DNA from: Paraburkholderia panacisoli
Lineage (GTDB): Bacteria; Pseudomonadota; Gammaproteobacteria; Burkholderiales; Burkholderiaceae
Reading direction: 5' to 3'
NCBI RefSeq assembly: GCF_008369935.1
Contig: NZ_VTUZ01000047.1
Span: forward strand, 1 to 64,000
DNA length: 64,000 nt
This document shows positions 63,290 through 64,000 of this stretch, piece after piece. The notes under the pieces are model-generated. The model was given only the letters and a program-made list of their open reading frames with translations, searched no databases and was not told the origin of the DNA. The position numbers and the translations under genes are program-made. How positions within the stretch are numbered: the stretch's first letter is position 1; each line of letters opens with the position of its first letter.

Positions 63290-64000
63290 GTTGGGCTGGT
63301 CGTACAAAGGAGTTGAAGGACCGCATTCAGCTGGGCGTCAAGGCCGGCCGATGCGGGCAGCGGCGCGGCGCGGGCGCGGCTGGCGCCGGCGGCCGCAAGC
63401 AGTTGCGCCGGGGTGACGCGCGCGGCGGGCGGGTCGTCGCTGATGCAGGCGACACGGTCGATTGCGAGTTTCTTCGCAAGCATCACGTTCTTCATCAACG
63501 GATGGCGCAGGCGGTTGCCGCGCGCATTGGTCAGCGTGACCACGCACGCGTGAGGCACACGCACCTGTTCGGTTACGTCGGTGCGGGTACGCAGCGCGCG
63601 CAGGGTACCCTGCGCGTCGACGCGCAGCTCTTCGGCCATCGCAATCAGGCTGGCGGCTGCTGCGTGCGCGAGGCACGCGCCGAATGCGCCGTCGTCGAGA
63701 TCGCCGAATTCGCGGCCAATCAGCCAGAGCGTGCCGGCGTCTGCGCCACGCAGGCCGGCGGCGGCCTGGCGCGCGAACGCCGCGACGTCCCAGTGCACTG
63801 TCTGATCGATCGCAAGCAGACCTACCTGATCCGGCTTGTGTGCGGCAACTGCCCGCATCAGTCCCTCGGCGCCGGGCCCGTCGGGCATGTAGACCGCAAG
63901 CGTGGACGAAGGCGTCGTCTCGCGCAGCCGCAGCGCGACTTCTAGCGCGGCCTCGTCGAACGGACTCAGCTTGCGCGCGATGCCGTCGAGCATCTCGGGT
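63286..64000 (-). CDS. etfB: Electron transfer flavoprotein beta subunit (FixA/EtfB family), partial
   Basis: The frame runs off the right edge of the window, so the N-terminus is missing. The visible 237 codons begin with PEMLDGIARKLSPFDEAALEVALRL, matching the early 'NPFDEIAVEEAL' segment of ETF-beta. They include VRVPHACVVTLTNARGNRLRHPLMKNVMLAKK, the FixA/EtfB signature region. The stop overlaps the etfA start. Confidence 0.88.
   Translation of the reverse strand, partial: PEMLDGIARKLSPFDEAALEVALRLRETTPSSTLAVYMPDGPGAEGLMRAVAAHKPDQVGLLAIDQTVHWDVAAFARQAAAGLRGADAGTLWLIGREFGDLDDGAFGACLAHAAAASLIAMAEELRVDAQGTLRALRTRTDVTEQVRVPHACVVTLTNARGNRLRHPLMKNVMLAKKLAIDRVACISDDPPAARVTPAQLLAAAGASRARAAPLPASAGLDAQLNAVLQLLCTTSPT

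Overview
The window is high-GC DNA with dense, tightly spaced genes and protein families typical of a Burkholderiales bacterium (Paraburkholderia/Caballeronia/Burkholderia type). This placement rests on protein family content and codon bias, not on a marker gene. It is an accessory mosaic. No rRNA or tRNA gene and no CRISPR array was seen.

Region 1 (about 0-10.4 kb, + strand): after the tail of an IS630-type transposase comes a sulfur amino-acid cluster. It holds a PLP aminotransferase, a polar amino-acid ABC ATPase, a cysteine-dioxygenase-like cupin, a Cys/Met-type PLP lyase, a four-rhodanese-domain protein, a periplasmic binding protein, a flavin monooxygenase-like protein, and a second four-rhodanese paralogue. 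Several stop/start overlaps indicate one operon. No ABC permease is present. A frameshifted remnant of a DszC/SfnB-like acyl-CoA-dehydrogenase-fold gene lies between the last two genes.

Region 2 (10.4-13.0 kb): an AT-richer junction with a sigma-70-like regulator and a GT-A type glycosyltransferase.

Region 3 (13.0-49.8 kb): a complete type VI secretion locus with all 13 core components in four blocks. Block A (- strand, 24.6 to 13.1 kb) is tssJ-tssK-tssL(OmpA)-tssM-tagF-ppkA-mltA. Block B (+ strand, 24.8 to 36.8 kb) is a CHAT-domain protein, a two-partner secretion transporter (TpsB), its large exoprotein (TpsA), then tssA-tssB-tssC, with gaps of only 10-15 bp down to tssA. Block C (- strand, 46.2 to 36.8 kb) is an hcp-like gene, tssE-tssF-tssG-tssH(clpV), a FHA protein and a PP2C phosphatase. 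Block D (+ strand, 46.3 to 49.8 kb) is hcp-vgrG-DUF6484. Kinase, phosphatase and FHA protein form the usual threonine-phosphorylation control set. The CHAT/TpsB/TpsA module inside the sheath operon is the most unusual arrangement in the window.

Region 4 (49.8-55.6 kb): a scar zone with decayed IS5 and IS6 transposases, a small H-NS family gene, a two-copy 190-bp tandem repeat, an orphan FAD/NAD(P)-binding protein, a glycosyltransferase, and a truncated secreted-protein gene that runs into the next region at a likely rearrangement breakpoint.

Region 5 (55.6-64 kb): a catabolic cluster for an unknown acid or amide. It has an MHS-type transporter, a TcuA-like FAD dehydrogenase, an SDR, an isochorismatase-fold protein and an Asp/Glu-racemase-fold protein that both lack the expected catalytic cysteines, a LysR regulator, and an electron transfer flavoprotein pair (beta subunit cut by the window end).
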